Source of the DNA: Flavobacteriaceae bacterium CG2_30_31_66
GTDB lineage: Bacteria; Bacteroidota; Bacteroidia; Flavobacteriales; Flavobacteriaceae
NCBI GenBank assembly: GCA_001873065.1
Contig: MNYM01000045.1
Location: 62,001 to 126,000 of the forward strand
Direction: 5' to 3'
DNA: 64,000 nt
Notes under the pieces: model-generated
What the model was told of the DNA's origin: nothing
Databases searched by the model: none
Seen by the model: only the letters and a program-made list of their open reading frames with translations
Translations under genes and position numbers: made by a program
Shown: piece by piece, positions 8,399 through 16,906 of the stretch
Layout of the letters: every line of letters starts with the position of its first letter
Numbering within the stretch: the stretch's first letter is position 1

Positions 8399-9613
8399 AT
8401 GTTCGATGTTGCTAAAATTCGTGAAGATTTTCCTATTCTTAAAAGATTTGTAAACGGCAAACCTCTGGTGTATTTTGACAATGCCGCTACGTCACAAACA
8501 CCTCAAATTGTGATTGATTGTATTGTGGATTATTATAGTAACTACAACGCAAATATTCACAGAGGTGTGCATGCTTTGAGCCAAGAGGCCACTGATAAAT
8601 ATGAAGCCTCACGTATCAAAATTCAAAAGCATTTCAATGCAAAACATCCGTATGAAATCATTTTTACTTCTGGTACTACACACGGAATTAATTTGGTGGC
8701 AGCTGGTTTTTCTGAGATCATAAAAAAAGATGATGAAATTATTGTGTCGGAGTTAGAACATCATTCAAATATTGTTCCTTGGCAAATGTTGTGCGAAAAA
8801 ACGGGTGCCATTTTGAAAGTAATTCCGATGACGAAACAAGGAACTTTGGATATGAAAAGTTATCATCAAATCTTGAATAAAAATACCAAATTAGTTTTTT
8901 GCAATCACGTTTCTAACGCTTTAGGAACTGTTAATCCAATCAAAGAAATCATTGATGCAGCACATAATGTTGGAGCTGCTGTTTTGATTGATGGTGCTCA
9001 ATCAACACCTCATATCAAGCCTGATTTACAAGCATTAAATGTTGATTTCTATGTAACTTCTGCACACAAATTATGTGGCCCAACAGGTGTTGGAATGTTG
9101 TATGGAAAACAAGAATGGTTAGAAAAATTACCTCCTTATCAAGGTGGAGGAGAAATGATTGAAACCGTTACCTTTCAAAAAACAACGTATGCAGGTTTGC
9201 CTCATAAATTTGAAGCTGGAACCCCAAATATTTGTGGAGGAATTGCTTTTGGAACTGCTATTGATTATATGAATTCTATAGGTTTTGAACAAATTGCAGG
9301 GTATGAACAAGAACTTTTGGCGTATGCAACTCAAGAACTTTTAAAAATTGAGAACGTCAATATTTATGGAACTGCTGCCGAAAAAACTGCTGTGATATCA
9401 TTCAATGTTGAAAATATTCATCCTTATGATATTGGAAGTATACTTGATAAATTAGGAATTGCTGTAAGAACAGGACAACATTGCACACAACCCATCATGG
9501 ATTTTTATAACATTCCAGGGACAGTAAGAGCTTCGTTTTCATTTTATAACACCAAAGAAGAGATTGATGTGATGATAAATGCACTTAAAAAAGCCATTGA
9601 AATGCTTTCTTAG
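8399..9613 (+). CDS. sufS: Cysteine desulfurase SufS
   Basis: A 404-residue PLP-dependent group II cysteine desulfurase that takes sulfur from L-cysteine and supplies it to the SUF scaffold. The PLP lysine is Lys224 in TSAHKLCGPTG. The catalytic cysteine is Cys362 in RTGQHCTQP. The N terminus MFDVAKIREDFPIL matches the family when started at ATG 8399; ATG 8393 is possible. It has its own promoter element and ends at a bidirectional terminator shared with mutS. No sufE or sufU partner is seen next to it in this window. Confidence 0.96.
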   Translation: MFDVAKIREDFPILKRFVNGKPLVYFDNAATSQTPQIVIDCIVDYYSNYNANIHRGVHALSQEATDKYEASRIKIQKHFNAKHPYEIIFTSGTTHGINLVAAGFSEIIKKDDEIIVSELEHHSNIVPWQMLCEKTGAILKVIPMTKQGTLDMKSYHQILNKNTKLVFCNHVSNALGTVNPIKEIIDAAHNVGAAVLIDGAQSTPHIKPDLQALNVDFYVTSAHKLCGPTGVGMLYGKQEWLEKLPPYQGGGEMIETVTFQKTTYAGLPHKFEAGTPNICGGIAFGTAIDYMNSIGFEQIAGYEQELLAYATQELLKIENVNIYGTAAEKTAVISFNVENIHPYDIGSILDKLGIAVRTGQHCTQPIMDFYNIPGTVRASFSFYNTKEEIDVMINALKKAIEMLS

Positions 9614-9631
9614 TGAAAAATTTAGCCCAAC

Positions 9632-9662
9632 AAAAAAGCCAAGAAAAAATCTTGGCTTTTTT
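9632..9662. terminator. Bidirectional terminator between sufS and mutS
   Basis: AAAGCCAAG / CTTGGCTTT forms a strong stem with an A-tract on one side and a T-tract on the other, serving the convergent sufS and mutS genes. The hairpin reaches the mutS stop codon. Confidence 0.8.
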
Positions 9663-12274
9663 TACTTAGTTTTTGTAAGCATTCTCTTTATTTCATTCAG
9701 CTTCATTAATGCTTCAATAGGCGTTAAAGTATCAATATTTGTTGCCAAAATCTCTTCTCTAATATTTTCAAGTAAAGGATCATCTAATTGAAAAAAACTG
9801 AGTTGCATTTCTTGATGTTGTGCTTGTTTTAAAGTCTCTTTAACACCATTATTTTTGTTGTTTTTCTCTAATTGAGCAAGAATTTTATTAGCTCTGTGAA
9901 TCACCATATTCGGCATTCCTGCGAGTTTTGCCACATGAATACCAAAACTGTGATTACTGCCTCCAGAAACTAATTTTCTGATGAAAATAATGCTGTCTTT
10001 CAACTCTTTCACAGAAACATTAAAATTTTTAATGCGCTCAAAAGTCGTTGTCATTTCATTCAATTCGTGATAATGGGTTGCAAAAAGTGTTTTTGCTTTT
10101 GAAGGATGTTCGTGTAAAAATTCGGTAATTGCCCAAGCAATCGAAATGCCATCATAAGTTGAAGTTCCACGTCCAATTTCATCCAATAACACCAAACTAC
10201 GTTCAGAAATATTATTTAAAATAGCGGCGGTTTCATTCATTTCTACCATAAAAGTAGATTCGCCCATAGAAATATTGTCACTGGCACCAACTCTAGTAAA
10301 AATCTTATCAACAATGCCAATTTTTGCATGTTGTGCAGGAACGTAACTTCCCATTTGCGCCAACAAAACAATCAAAGCAGTTTGTCTTAAAATCGCAGAT
10401 TTACCAGACATATTTGGTCCAGTAATCATAATAATTTGTTGTTGATTTCTATTCAAAACCACATCATTGGCAATGTATTGTTGATCAACAGGCAACTGTT
10501 TTTCAATCACAGGATGACGTCCATTTTTGATTTCTAAATCCATACTTTCATCCATAATTGGACACACATAATTGTTGTCAATGGCCAATTTAGCAAACGA
10601 TAATAAGCAATCTAAGGTTGCAATGGTTTGTGCATTTTCTTGAATAGGCCCAATAAACGGAATGATATATTGAATTAAATCTGAAAAAATTTGTTGTTCT
10701 AACGCCTGAATTTTTTCTTCAGCACCTAAAATTTTAGTTTCATATTCTTTGAGCTCTTCAGTGATGTAACGCTCAGCATTTACCAAAGTTTGCTTGCGAA
10801 TCCAAGTTTCAGGAACTTTGTCTTTGTGAGTATTTCGCACTTCAATAAAATATCCAAAGACATTATTAAATGAAATTTTTAAACTCGAAATTCCTGTTTT
10901 TTCAGTTTCGCGAGTTAACATATCATCTAAATATTGTTTTCCTGATGTTGAAATTGCTCTCAAATCATCCAATTCTTGATGTATATTTTTAGCAATTGCA
11001 TTTCCTTTTAAGATATTTACAGGTGCATTTTCAAATAGAATTTCACTGATTTTTTCAATCAAAATGGTACAAGAATGTAGTTTTTTTCCAAAGTTTTGAA
11101 CAGTAAGATTTTTACTTTTTTCTGAAGCTTCTTTGATGGGTAAAATCGCTTTCAACGAGTTTTTCAAATCAATCACTTCTTTTGGAGACACTTTTGAAGT
11201 TGCCACTTTTGAAATCAATCTTTCTAAATCAGAAATTTGTTTGATTTGATAATTCACAATCTCGAAATAGGGTTCAGAATTGATGAAAAACTTTACCAAT
11301 TCATGACGATTTCTGATTTCATCAATTTTTTTTAGAGGCAAAGCCAACCAACGTTTCAACAACCTTCCTCCCATTGGAGAAATAGTTTTGTCAATAACAT
11401 CTAAAAGCGTGACTGCATTTACGGCATTTGGATTGTATAATTCTAAATTTCGAATTGTAAAACGATCCATCCAAACATACCTATCTTCTGCGATTCTACT
11501 GATGTTTTGAATGTGTTTTAATTGATTGTGTTGTGTTTCAGAAAGATAATACAAAACTGCTCCTGCTGCAATAATTCCATGATTCACTTCCTCAATTCCA
11601 AAACCTTTTAAGTTTTTTACTTCAAAATGATTTTGCAAAATTTCAGTGGCATATTCTTGTTGAAAAACCCAATCATCTAAATAAAAACTGTGATATCTAT
11701 TTTCGAATTGTTCTAAAAAAAGTGGTTTGTGTTGTTTTTGAACCAAAACTTCACTTGGAGAAAAATTTTGCAATAATTTATCAATCATTGAAACACTTCC
11801 TTGAGCCACTAAAAATTCGCCTGTTGAAATATCTAAAAAAGAAATTCCTACAACATTTTTTGTAAAATGAATTGCCGCTAAAAAGTTGTTACTTTTACTT
11901 TGCAATACTTCATCATTCAAAGAAACTCCTGGAGTTACCAATTCTGTAACACCACGTTTTACAATGTTTTTTGTCAATTTTGGATCTTCTAATTGATCGC
12001 AAATTGCCACACGCATTCCTGCTTTTACCAATTTTGGCAAATAGGTATGCAAAGAATGATGAGGAAAACCAGCCAACGCAGTTTCAGTTTCACTTCCTGC
12101 TCCACGTTTTGTGAGAATAATTCCTAAAACTTGTGCCGCTTTTTTAGCATCTTCCCCAAAAGTTTCATAGAAATCCCCTACTCTAAATAACAACATGGCA
12201 TCAGGATATTTTTTCTTGATAGCATTGTATTGTTTCATTAAAGGAGTTTCCTTTTTTCCTTCCGTTTTTGACAA
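9662..12274 (-). CDS. mutS: DNA mismatch repair protein MutS
   Basis: An 870-residue MutS that recognises mismatches and starts repair with MutL. The N-terminal mismatch-binding domain has FRVGDFYETFGEDA, with the Phe-x-Glu mismatch-reading motif within it. The C-terminal ATPase has Walker A GPNMSGKS, then STFMVEMNETA and LLDEIGRGTSTYDG. Length is normal for MutS1. The start MSKTEGKKETPLMKQYN matches relatives. The TATCTTCG element at 12301-12308 reads towards it and abuts the promoter of the divergent methyltransferase gene. Confidence 0.97.
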   Translation of the reverse strand: MSKTEGKKETPLMKQYNAIKKKYPDAMLLFRVGDFYETFGEDAKKAAQVLGIILTKRGAGSETETALAGFPHHSLHTYLPKLVKAGMRVAICDQLEDPKLTKNIVKRGVTELVTPGVSLNDEVLQSKSNNFLAAIHFTKNVVGISFLDISTGEFLVAQGSVSMIDKLLQNFSPSEVLVQKQHKPLFLEQFENRYHSFYLDDWVFQQEYATEILQNHFEVKNLKGFGIEEVNHGIIAAGAVLYYLSETQHNQLKHIQNISRIAEDRYVWMDRFTIRNLELYNPNAVNAVTLLDVIDKTISPMGGRLLKRWLALPLKKIDEIRNRHELVKFFINSEPYFEIVNYQIKQISDLERLISKVATSKVSPKEVIDLKNSLKAILPIKEASEKSKNLTVQNFGKKLHSCTILIEKISEILFENAPVNILKGNAIAKNIHQELDDLRAISTSGKQYLDDMLTRETEKTGISSLKISFNNVFGYFIEVRNTHKDKVPETWIRKQTLVNAERYITEELKEYETKILGAEEKIQALEQQIFSDLIQYIIPFIGPIQENAQTIATLDCLLSFAKLAIDNNYVCPIMDESMDLEIKNGRHPVIEKQLPVDQQYIANDVVLNRNQQQIIMITGPNMSGKSAILRQTALIVLLAQMGSYVPAQHAKIGIVDKIFTRVGASDNISMGESTFMVEMNETAAILNNISERSLVLLDEIGRGTSTYDGISIAWAITEFLHEHPSKAKTLFATHYHELNEMTTTFERIKNFNVSVKELKDSIIFIRKLVSGGSNHSFGIHVAKLAGMPNMVIHRANKILAQLEKNNKNNGVKETLKQAQHQEMQLSFFQLDDPLLENIREEILATNIDTLTPIEALMKLNEIKRMLTKTK

Positions 12275-12292
12275 GTTTTCGGTTTTTTACGT

Positions 12293-12300
12293 TAGTTTTG
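12293..12300 (+). promoter_or_regulatory. -7 element for the RNA methyltransferase gene
   Basis: TAGTTTTG matches TAnnTTTG on the + strand. It directly abuts a -7-like element for mutS on the other strand. Confidence 0.5.
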
Positions 12301-12308
12301 CGAAGATA
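12301..12308 (-). promoter_or_regulatory. -7-like element for mutS
   Basis: Read on the minus strand this is TATCTTCG, one base from TAnnTTTG, about 27 bases upstream of the mutS start. Confidence 0.4.
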
Positions 12309-12322
12309 GAAAAAAGAAAGTA

Positions 12323-12352
12323 ATTCAAAATTTAAAGTTTAAAATTCAAAGT
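12323..12352. repeat. Dispersed AT-rich repeat related to the arms around the first four-helix-bundle gene
   Basis: A 30-base run built of TTCAAA and TTTAAA blocks, closely matching 1282-1312 and the inverse of 1711-1741. It lies between the promoter element and the start of the methyltransferase gene, with no inserted ORF here. Confidence 0.5.
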
Positions 12353-12379
12353 CGGAAAAAGACAAAGGCAGAATCAACA

Positions 12380-12910
12380 ATGAGAAAATTAAAAAACACT
12401 GAATTAAAAAGACTCACGATTCAAGGATTTAAAGCGGCTGAAAAAACGCCATTAATTGTAGTTTTAGACAATATCAGAAGTTTGAATAATATTGGTTCCG
12501 TTTTTAGAACAAGTGATGCTTTTTTGATTGAAAAAATTTATTTGTGTGGTATTACAGCAACGCCTCCAAATAATGAAATTCATAAAACGGCTTTGGGGGC
12601 CACAGATTCTGTAGATTGGGAATATGCTTTAAACACGATTGATTTGGTCAAAAAATTGAAAGAGGAAAGTGTAAAAGTTTTGGCGATTGAACAAGCAGAA
12701 AATAGTACGAAATTAGATGCTTTTCTTCCTGAAAAAAATCAAAAATATGCCATTATTTTTGGAAATGAAGTGAAAGGCGTGCAGCAAAAAGTGGTAAATT
12801 CTTGCGATTTATGTGTTGAAATTCCACAATTTGGGACGAAACATTCTTTGAACATTTCAGTAAGTGTAGGAGTCGTTTTGTGGGATATTTTCAGTAAAAT
12901 TGGCAAATAA
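12380..12910 (+). CDS. SpoU/TrmH-family RNA 2'-O-methyltransferase
   Basis: A 176-residue SPOUT methyltransferase that methylates ribose in tRNA or rRNA using S-adenosylmethionine. The three SpoU motifs are present: NIGSVFRTSDAF (with the catalytic Asn and Arg), FGNEVKGV, and PQFGTKHSLNISVSVGVVLWD, which forms the trefoil knot. It is a minimal enzyme without the N-terminal RNA-binding extension of RlmB. The exact target nucleotide is not predictable. It is divergent from mutS. Confidence 0.9.
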   Translation: MRKLKNTELKRLTIQGFKAAEKTPLIVVLDNIRSLNNIGSVFRTSDAFLIEKIYLCGITATPPNNEIHKTALGATDSVDWEYALNTIDLVKKLKEESVKVLAIEQAENSTKLDAFLPEKNQKYAIIFGNEVKGVQQKVVNSCDLCVEIPQFGTKHSLNISVSVGVVLWDIFSKIGK

Positions 12911-13058
12911 GCATAGCCGTGATTGAAATGGCATCCTTTTTTAATGCGACTGAAAAAGCATAAATTGTATTGATTTGATTGATTTTCCAAGAAAGAAATA
13001 GGTTAGAAAAAACTTCAAAAAAGATAGAACGAAAAGCAGGAAATAGCTTCAAAAAAAT
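12911..13058. other. Intergenic block with two conserved-looking ends, candidate non-coding element
   Basis: The 148 bases between the methyltransferase and mgtE genes hold no credible ORF. The 5' end reads TAGCCGTGATTGAAATGGC then ATCCTTTTTT; the 3' end has AAAAAAGATAG then AGCAGGAAATAGCTTC. The T-run and A-run at the ends can pair, and the ends look less AT-biased than the middle. From memory, similar paired end motifs recur between genes in other Bacteroidota. I cannot confirm that here, nor whether it corresponds to a named RNA such as Flavo-1. Confidence 0.35.
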
Positions 13059-14411
13059 CTAAAAACCTAAAACTGTTTTGGCAATTAAAAAATAAATTAA
13101 AATTCCCAAAATATCATTGCTCGTGGTGATAAAAGGACCTGTTGCCAAAGCAGGATCAATATTTTTTTTATCTAAAATAATTGGCACAAAGGTTCCGATA
13201 ATTGAGGCAATTATAATGACCGAAATTAGTGAAATTGCTACTGTAAGACCAACTTTAAACTCAAAGCCTAAAATCAACATTCCTGCAGACATTAAAAGTA
13301 TTGCGAGGAAAAATCCGTTTAATAAACTGAGTAAAACCTCCTTAAAAAGTCTTTTTACAAGAGAGCCTCTCAAACTATTGTTTGCCAAACCTTGTACAAT
13401 AATTGCGGAAGATTGAACTCCTACATTACCAGCCATAGCAGCAATTAAAGGGGTAAAGAAAAAAAGTTCGGGAAAATTTTTCATAGCATCTCCAAAACCA
13501 CCCAACACAGAAACACTGATAAAACCCCCAAATAAAGCTAAAATAAGCCAAGGCAAACGCGCTTTAGTCAAATCTAAAATACTATCATCAGAATCTACAT
13601 CTTGTGTTAATCCGGCTGCTAATTGATAATCTCTATCAGCTTCTTCTTTTAAAACATCTACAATGTCATCAATCGTAATTCTGCCCAACAATATATTGTT
13701 ATCATCAACCACAGGAATTGCCTCCAAATCATATTTTGACATGATTTTTGCGACCTCTTCATCGTCTTCGTTAACGTTTACAGAATCCACAGCAGAAATA
13801 TAAATATCAGCGATTTTTTGATCGCTTTTAGCAATAATCAGATCTTTTAGAGAGAGTCTGCCAACCAATTTTTCTTTTTTATCAACCACATAAATTGAAT
13901 GTACTTTGCTGACATGTTTTGCTTGTCTTCTAATTTTTCTGAGACAACCAGCAACTGTCCAAGTTTCATAAACTTTCACCAATTCTTTCGCCATCAAAGC
14001 GCCAGCAGTATTGTCTTTATAAGAAAGTAATTCTTTGATATCAGCGGCATGTTCGTCGTCTACGAGTTCGTTGATAACGAGTTTTTGACGTTCCTCAGAA
14101 AGTTCACTTAAAATATAAGCAGCGTCATCTGTGTACATTTCGCCAATTTCGTCGGCAATTTCTTTGGCTGATAGATTTTCTAAAATTCGAGTACGCGTAT
14201 CTTCATCAAGTTCTGTGAGGATTTCCGATGTTTTTTCGCTGTCTAAAAGTTTTATAATATAAATAGCCTCATCAAAATCTACATCGTTTAAAATCTCAGC
14301 AATATCTGCAGCATGAACTTCTTCAAAAAGTACTTTTATTGCAGCATCTTTCTTTAGATCAATAAGTTGTGATAGATTTTCAAGAAATTCTGATGTTACC
14401 TCAAATGTCAT
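13059..14411 (-). CDS. mgtE: Magnesium transporter MgtE
   Basis: A 450-residue MgtE, a Mg2+-gated channel/transporter in the inner membrane. Order of domains: N-terminal superhelical MgtE_N (about 1-125), a CBS pair (about 130-250; [19 protein letters not shown] and [24 protein letters not shown]), a connecting helix, and five C-terminal membrane helices starting near [12 protein letters not shown]. The pore-associated segment [17 protein letters not shown] is present. It overlaps the upstream rsmA gene by 11 bases, so the two are probably cotranscribed. Confidence 0.95.
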   Translation of the reverse strand: MTFEVTSEFLENLSQLIDLKKDAAIKVLFEEVHAADIAEILNDVDFDEAIYIIKLLDSEKTSEILTELDEDTRTRILENLSAKEIADEIGEMYTDDAAYILSELSEERQKLVINELVDDEHAADIKELLSYKDNTAGALMAKELVKVYETWTVAGCLRKIRRQAKHVSKVHSIYVVDKKEKLVGRLSLKDLIIAKSDQKIADIYISAVDSVNVNEDDEEVAKIMSKYDLEAIPVVDDNNILLGRITIDDIVDVLKEEADRDYQLAAGLTQDVDSDDSILDLTKARLPWLILALFGGFISVSVLGGFGDAMKNFPELFFFTPLIAAMAGNVGVQSSAIIVQGLANNSLRGSLVKRLFKEVLLSLLNGFFLAILLMSAGMLILGFEFKVGLTVAISLISVIIIASIIGTFVPIILDKKNIDPALATGPFITTSNDILGILIYFLIAKTVLGF

Positions 14412-15201
14412 TTGCTATTTTTTTTGTGAGAAAAATAAACTCTTGAACTGATAATTGTTCAGGACGCTTTGCAAATATAGGGTCTTCTTTTAAAGAATCT
14501 GAAAGATTGAAAGATTTTAAACTCGAACGCAGCATTTTTCTTCGTTGATTAAAAGAGGTTTTAACCACTCTAAAAAACAATTTTTCATCTACAGGAAGTG
14601 TGAAATTTTCTTTTCTGATGAAACGAATTACACCCGAATCAACTTTTGGTGGTGGATTAAAAACGGTTGGAGGAACTGTAAATAAATAGTCAACGTCAAA
14701 AAAAGCTTGCGTTAAAACTGACAGAATTCCATATACTTTACTGCCTTCTTTTTCAGCAATTCTCATAGCAACTTCTTTTTGAAACATTCCCGCAAATTCG
14801 GGTACAAATACACGATTTTCAATGGCTTTAAAAACAATTTGACTAGAGATATTGTAAGGAAAATTCCCTATTATAGCCACCTGTTCTCCATTAAAAATTT
14901 TATAGAGATTTTTTTTTAAGAAATCGCCTTCTACAATTTCAAATTTTTCTTTGGATGTATTGATGTGAAGTTGTTCTTTTGGAAAAGTTTCTTTCAAATA
15001 AGTTACTGATTCTCTATCAATTTCAAAAACGGTAATTTTTGATTTTTTTTGGAGTAAATATTTAGTCAAAACGCCCATTCCAGGACCAATTTCTAAAATA
15101 TGTTGATACCCGTTTTCGGATAAAGTATCGGCGATACTTTTAGCAATCTTTTCGTCGGTTAAAAAATGTTGTCCTAAATGTTTTTTTGCTTTTACTGACA
15201 C
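14401..15201 (-). CDS. rsmA: 16S rRNA dimethyladenosine transferase RsmA (KsgA)
   Basis: This enzyme dimethylates the two adjacent adenosines near the 3' end of 16S rRNA. SAM motif I is [13 protein letters not shown] and the catalytic motif IV is NFPYNIS, a variant of NLPY. I start at GTG 15201, giving [14 protein letters not shown] and 266 residues as in relatives. The longer frame to 15228 begins inside the promoter element at 15226-15233, so that start is unlikely. Its 3' end overlaps mgtE. Confidence 0.95.
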   Translation of the reverse strand: MSVKAKKHLGQHFLTDEKIAKSIADTLSENGYQHILEIGPGMGVLTKYLLQKKSKITVFEIDRESVTYLKETFPKEQLHINTSKEKFEIVEGDFLKKNLYKIFNGEQVAIIGNFPYNISSQIVFKAIENRVFVPEFAGMFQKEVAMRIAEKEGSKVYGILSVLTQAFFDVDYLFTVPPTVFNPPPKVDSGVIRFIRKENFTLPVDEKLFFRVVKTSFNQRRKMLRSSLKSFNLSDSLKEDPIFAKRPEQLSVQEFIFLTKKIANDI

Positions 15202-15225
15202 GAGTTTTTTTTGTCCTTTAAACAA

Positions 15226-15233
15226 CAAATATA
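15226..15233 (-). promoter_or_regulatory. -7 promoter element for rsmA-mgtE
   Basis: On the minus strand this reads TATATTTG, a perfect TAnnTTTG. It lies 24 bases from the GTG start of rsmA and decides between the two possible starts. Confidence 0.65.
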
Positions 15234-15287
15234 CAGTTTAAATCGGCATAATTTTTGGTCATGTTGTGGTTTTAAAAATTCAACTAA

Positions 15288-16127
15288 TTGAAAAAAAAGA
15301 GATTTTATTTAGCATTCATATTTTTATTGTTTTCTTTTATTTTATTTTCTCAGAACGGAAAATTGGATAAAGCAAAAGAAAGTTTAAAAAATGAAAAAAC
15401 GACAACCTCGACAACTGTTAAAACTTCAAGATCAGCATCACCTTCTGGTAGAAATTTGTTTGCTGATGATGTAAATTTATTCATCCAAATTTTTGGATAT
15501 CTTTTTGCTTACACTGCATACGGAATTGCTTTTGAGTCTCCGTGGGAACAAAATGGACGAATGCATGATGCTGAAATTTCGAAGTTTCCTTATCAAAAAT
15601 CAACACATGGAAATTTTATTTATACAGATTCAATCAATTATAATTTGACTAGATTTGATGTTTACAATCATTTTTTTATTGAAAACAGTAATTTATATGG
15701 AAATGATTTTGGAGTTGATTTTCGTTTTTTAAAACGGTTTTCTTTGGATGTAAATTACACTACTTTTTCAGAAAAAATAAATGGTCAAAACGATTCATTT
15801 GATATGTTTTCTGCAATGTTAAAATATTATAGAATAAGAACACAACGTTTTGATGCTTGGTTTGGATTGGGATTTAGAAGTGTTTTTAATGATGTTCATA
15901 AAACACGATTTTTAGTAGGTTTTGGCAGCGAAATATTTTTTGCAAAACCAATAAGTTTCTCGGTTTCTCATAAATGGGCGACTTTTAATAATCAATCTGT
16001 AAACAATACCAAATTACATTTAAAATACCATCTCAAAAACTATAGAATTATTTCTGGGTATGAACATTATAAATTAGGAGTCTCAAAAATAAATGCTTTT
16101 TCTTTAGGTGTTGAAGCTAGTTTTTAA
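15288..16127 (+). CDS. Predicted exported outer-membrane beta-barrel protein, unknown function
   Basis: A 279-residue protein beginning with a basic n-region and hydrophobic core ending FILFSQ, a typical Bacteroidota signal peptide. A Thr/Ser-rich linker follows (about residues 37-55). The rest alternates aromatic and polar residues in short strands, with an aromatic ending VEASF, as expected for a small outer-membrane barrel. The start codon is TTG; I see no ATG that would keep the signal peptide. No family is recognised. It is divergent from rsmA. Confidence 0.65.
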   Translation: MKKKRFYLAFIFLLFSFILFSQNGKLDKAKESLKNEKTTTSTTVKTSRSASPSGRNLFADDVNLFIQIFGYLFAYTAYGIAFESPWEQNGRMHDAEISKFPYQKSTHGNFIYTDSINYNLTRFDVYNHFFIENSNLYGNDFGVDFRFLKRFSLDVNYTTFSEKINGQNDSFDMFSAMLKYYRIRTQRFDAWFGLGFRSVFNDVHKTRFLVGFGSEIFFAKPISFSVSHKWATFNNQSVNNTKLHLKYHLKNYRIISGYEHYKLGVSKINAFSLGVEASF

Positions 16128-16164
16128 AATCTTTAATGAAGCAAAATTGTGATTATTTCAAAGA

Positions 16165-16491
16165 TTAATTTGTAACAGAAGTTGGATAAAACTCCTTAAT
16201 TAATTTTAATTCAGTTCTAAAAGCCAACATTTTACTACCAAATTTTTTGATGGCTTCTAATCTCAATTCGTCTGCATGAAACTGATAATAATCGTCTAAA
16301 TCTTTTCGTGAATTGGCTGAATATTGCACAGAATACGTTCTTCCAGATTCATTTTCTGCTAATACTTCTGTGAGTTTTGCCGAGGTAAATTTTCCTGTGT
16401 TTAAAACATCATAAATGTGATTTTCCATCCAAACAAGCCATTCATCATGCAAACTGTCTTCGATATTGATGGTAACGTTGTATATGTACAT
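16165..16491 (-). CDS. DUF4286 family protein
   Basis: A 108-residue cytoplasmic protein starting MYIYNVTINIEDSLHDEWLVWMENHI, the hallmark of DUF4286, with a central YSVQYSA strand and the ending FRTELKLI. The fold resembles ferredoxin-like dimeric alpha-beta barrel proteins. Function is not known. It is in a minus-strand run after the TPR gene and the next hypothetical gene, with small gaps, and may be cotranscribed with them. Confidence 0.85.
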   Translation of the reverse strand: MYIYNVTINIEDSLHDEWLVWMENHIYDVLNTGKFTSAKLTEVLAENESGRTYSVQYSANSRKDLDDYYQFHADELRLEAIKKFGSKMLAFRTELKLIKEFYPTSVTN

Positions 16492-16515
16492 AATTTCAAT
16501 ATATATATATAGTTT

Positions 16516-16866
16516 TTATAAGTCAGAGACTTTTCTTTTTAACCAATTCATAAAATCCTCTCTATTATATTCTTTCCATTCATTTGTTAGAAGGTATTCA
16601 GTTTTCCTATTTTCAATTGGTTTTGCATAATATCTTGGATTTCCATTTATCAGTAAGTTGTCTTTTAAAGGAATTTTTTTGTCTACTTTTTTTAATATAG
16701 GGAAGATTACATTAAAATTAAATTTTGAATAGTCTTTTTTCAATAAATTTTGAATCTCAATTTCAGAAATTAAATCTCTTTCAAGTATAATAGTCATCAT
16801 ACTCCTAACTAATTGTCCAATTTTTAATTTATCAAGCTCTTTCTTTTCGTTTTCTTTTAAGTCCAT
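16516..16866 (-). CDS. Hypothetical protein, lysine-rich, cytoplasmic
   Basis: A 116-residue protein (start MDLKENEKKELDKLK at 16866; an upstream start at 16905 would add 13 residues). The N-terminal half is helical and charged. The C-terminal part contains NPRYYAKPIE and a Trp/Arg-containing end, MNWLKRK. I do not recognise the family; a small DNA- or RNA-binding role is conceivable but unsupported. It lies between the TPR protein gene and DUF4286. Confidence 0.55.
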   Translation of the reverse strand: MDLKENEKKELDKLKIGQLVRSMMTIILERDLISEIEIQNLLKKDYSKFNFNVIFPILKKVDKKIPLKDNLLINGNPRYYAKPIENRKTEYLLTNEWKEYNREDFMNWLKRKVSDL

Positions 16867-16906
16867 ATTAAATTTTTTTATTAAAATTGTTGAATATATT
16901 TTCAAA

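Noticed and set aside
15202..15228. Longer RsmA start
   Set aside because: The codon at 15228 is a TTG inside the -7 element; GTG 15201 gives the family N terminus.
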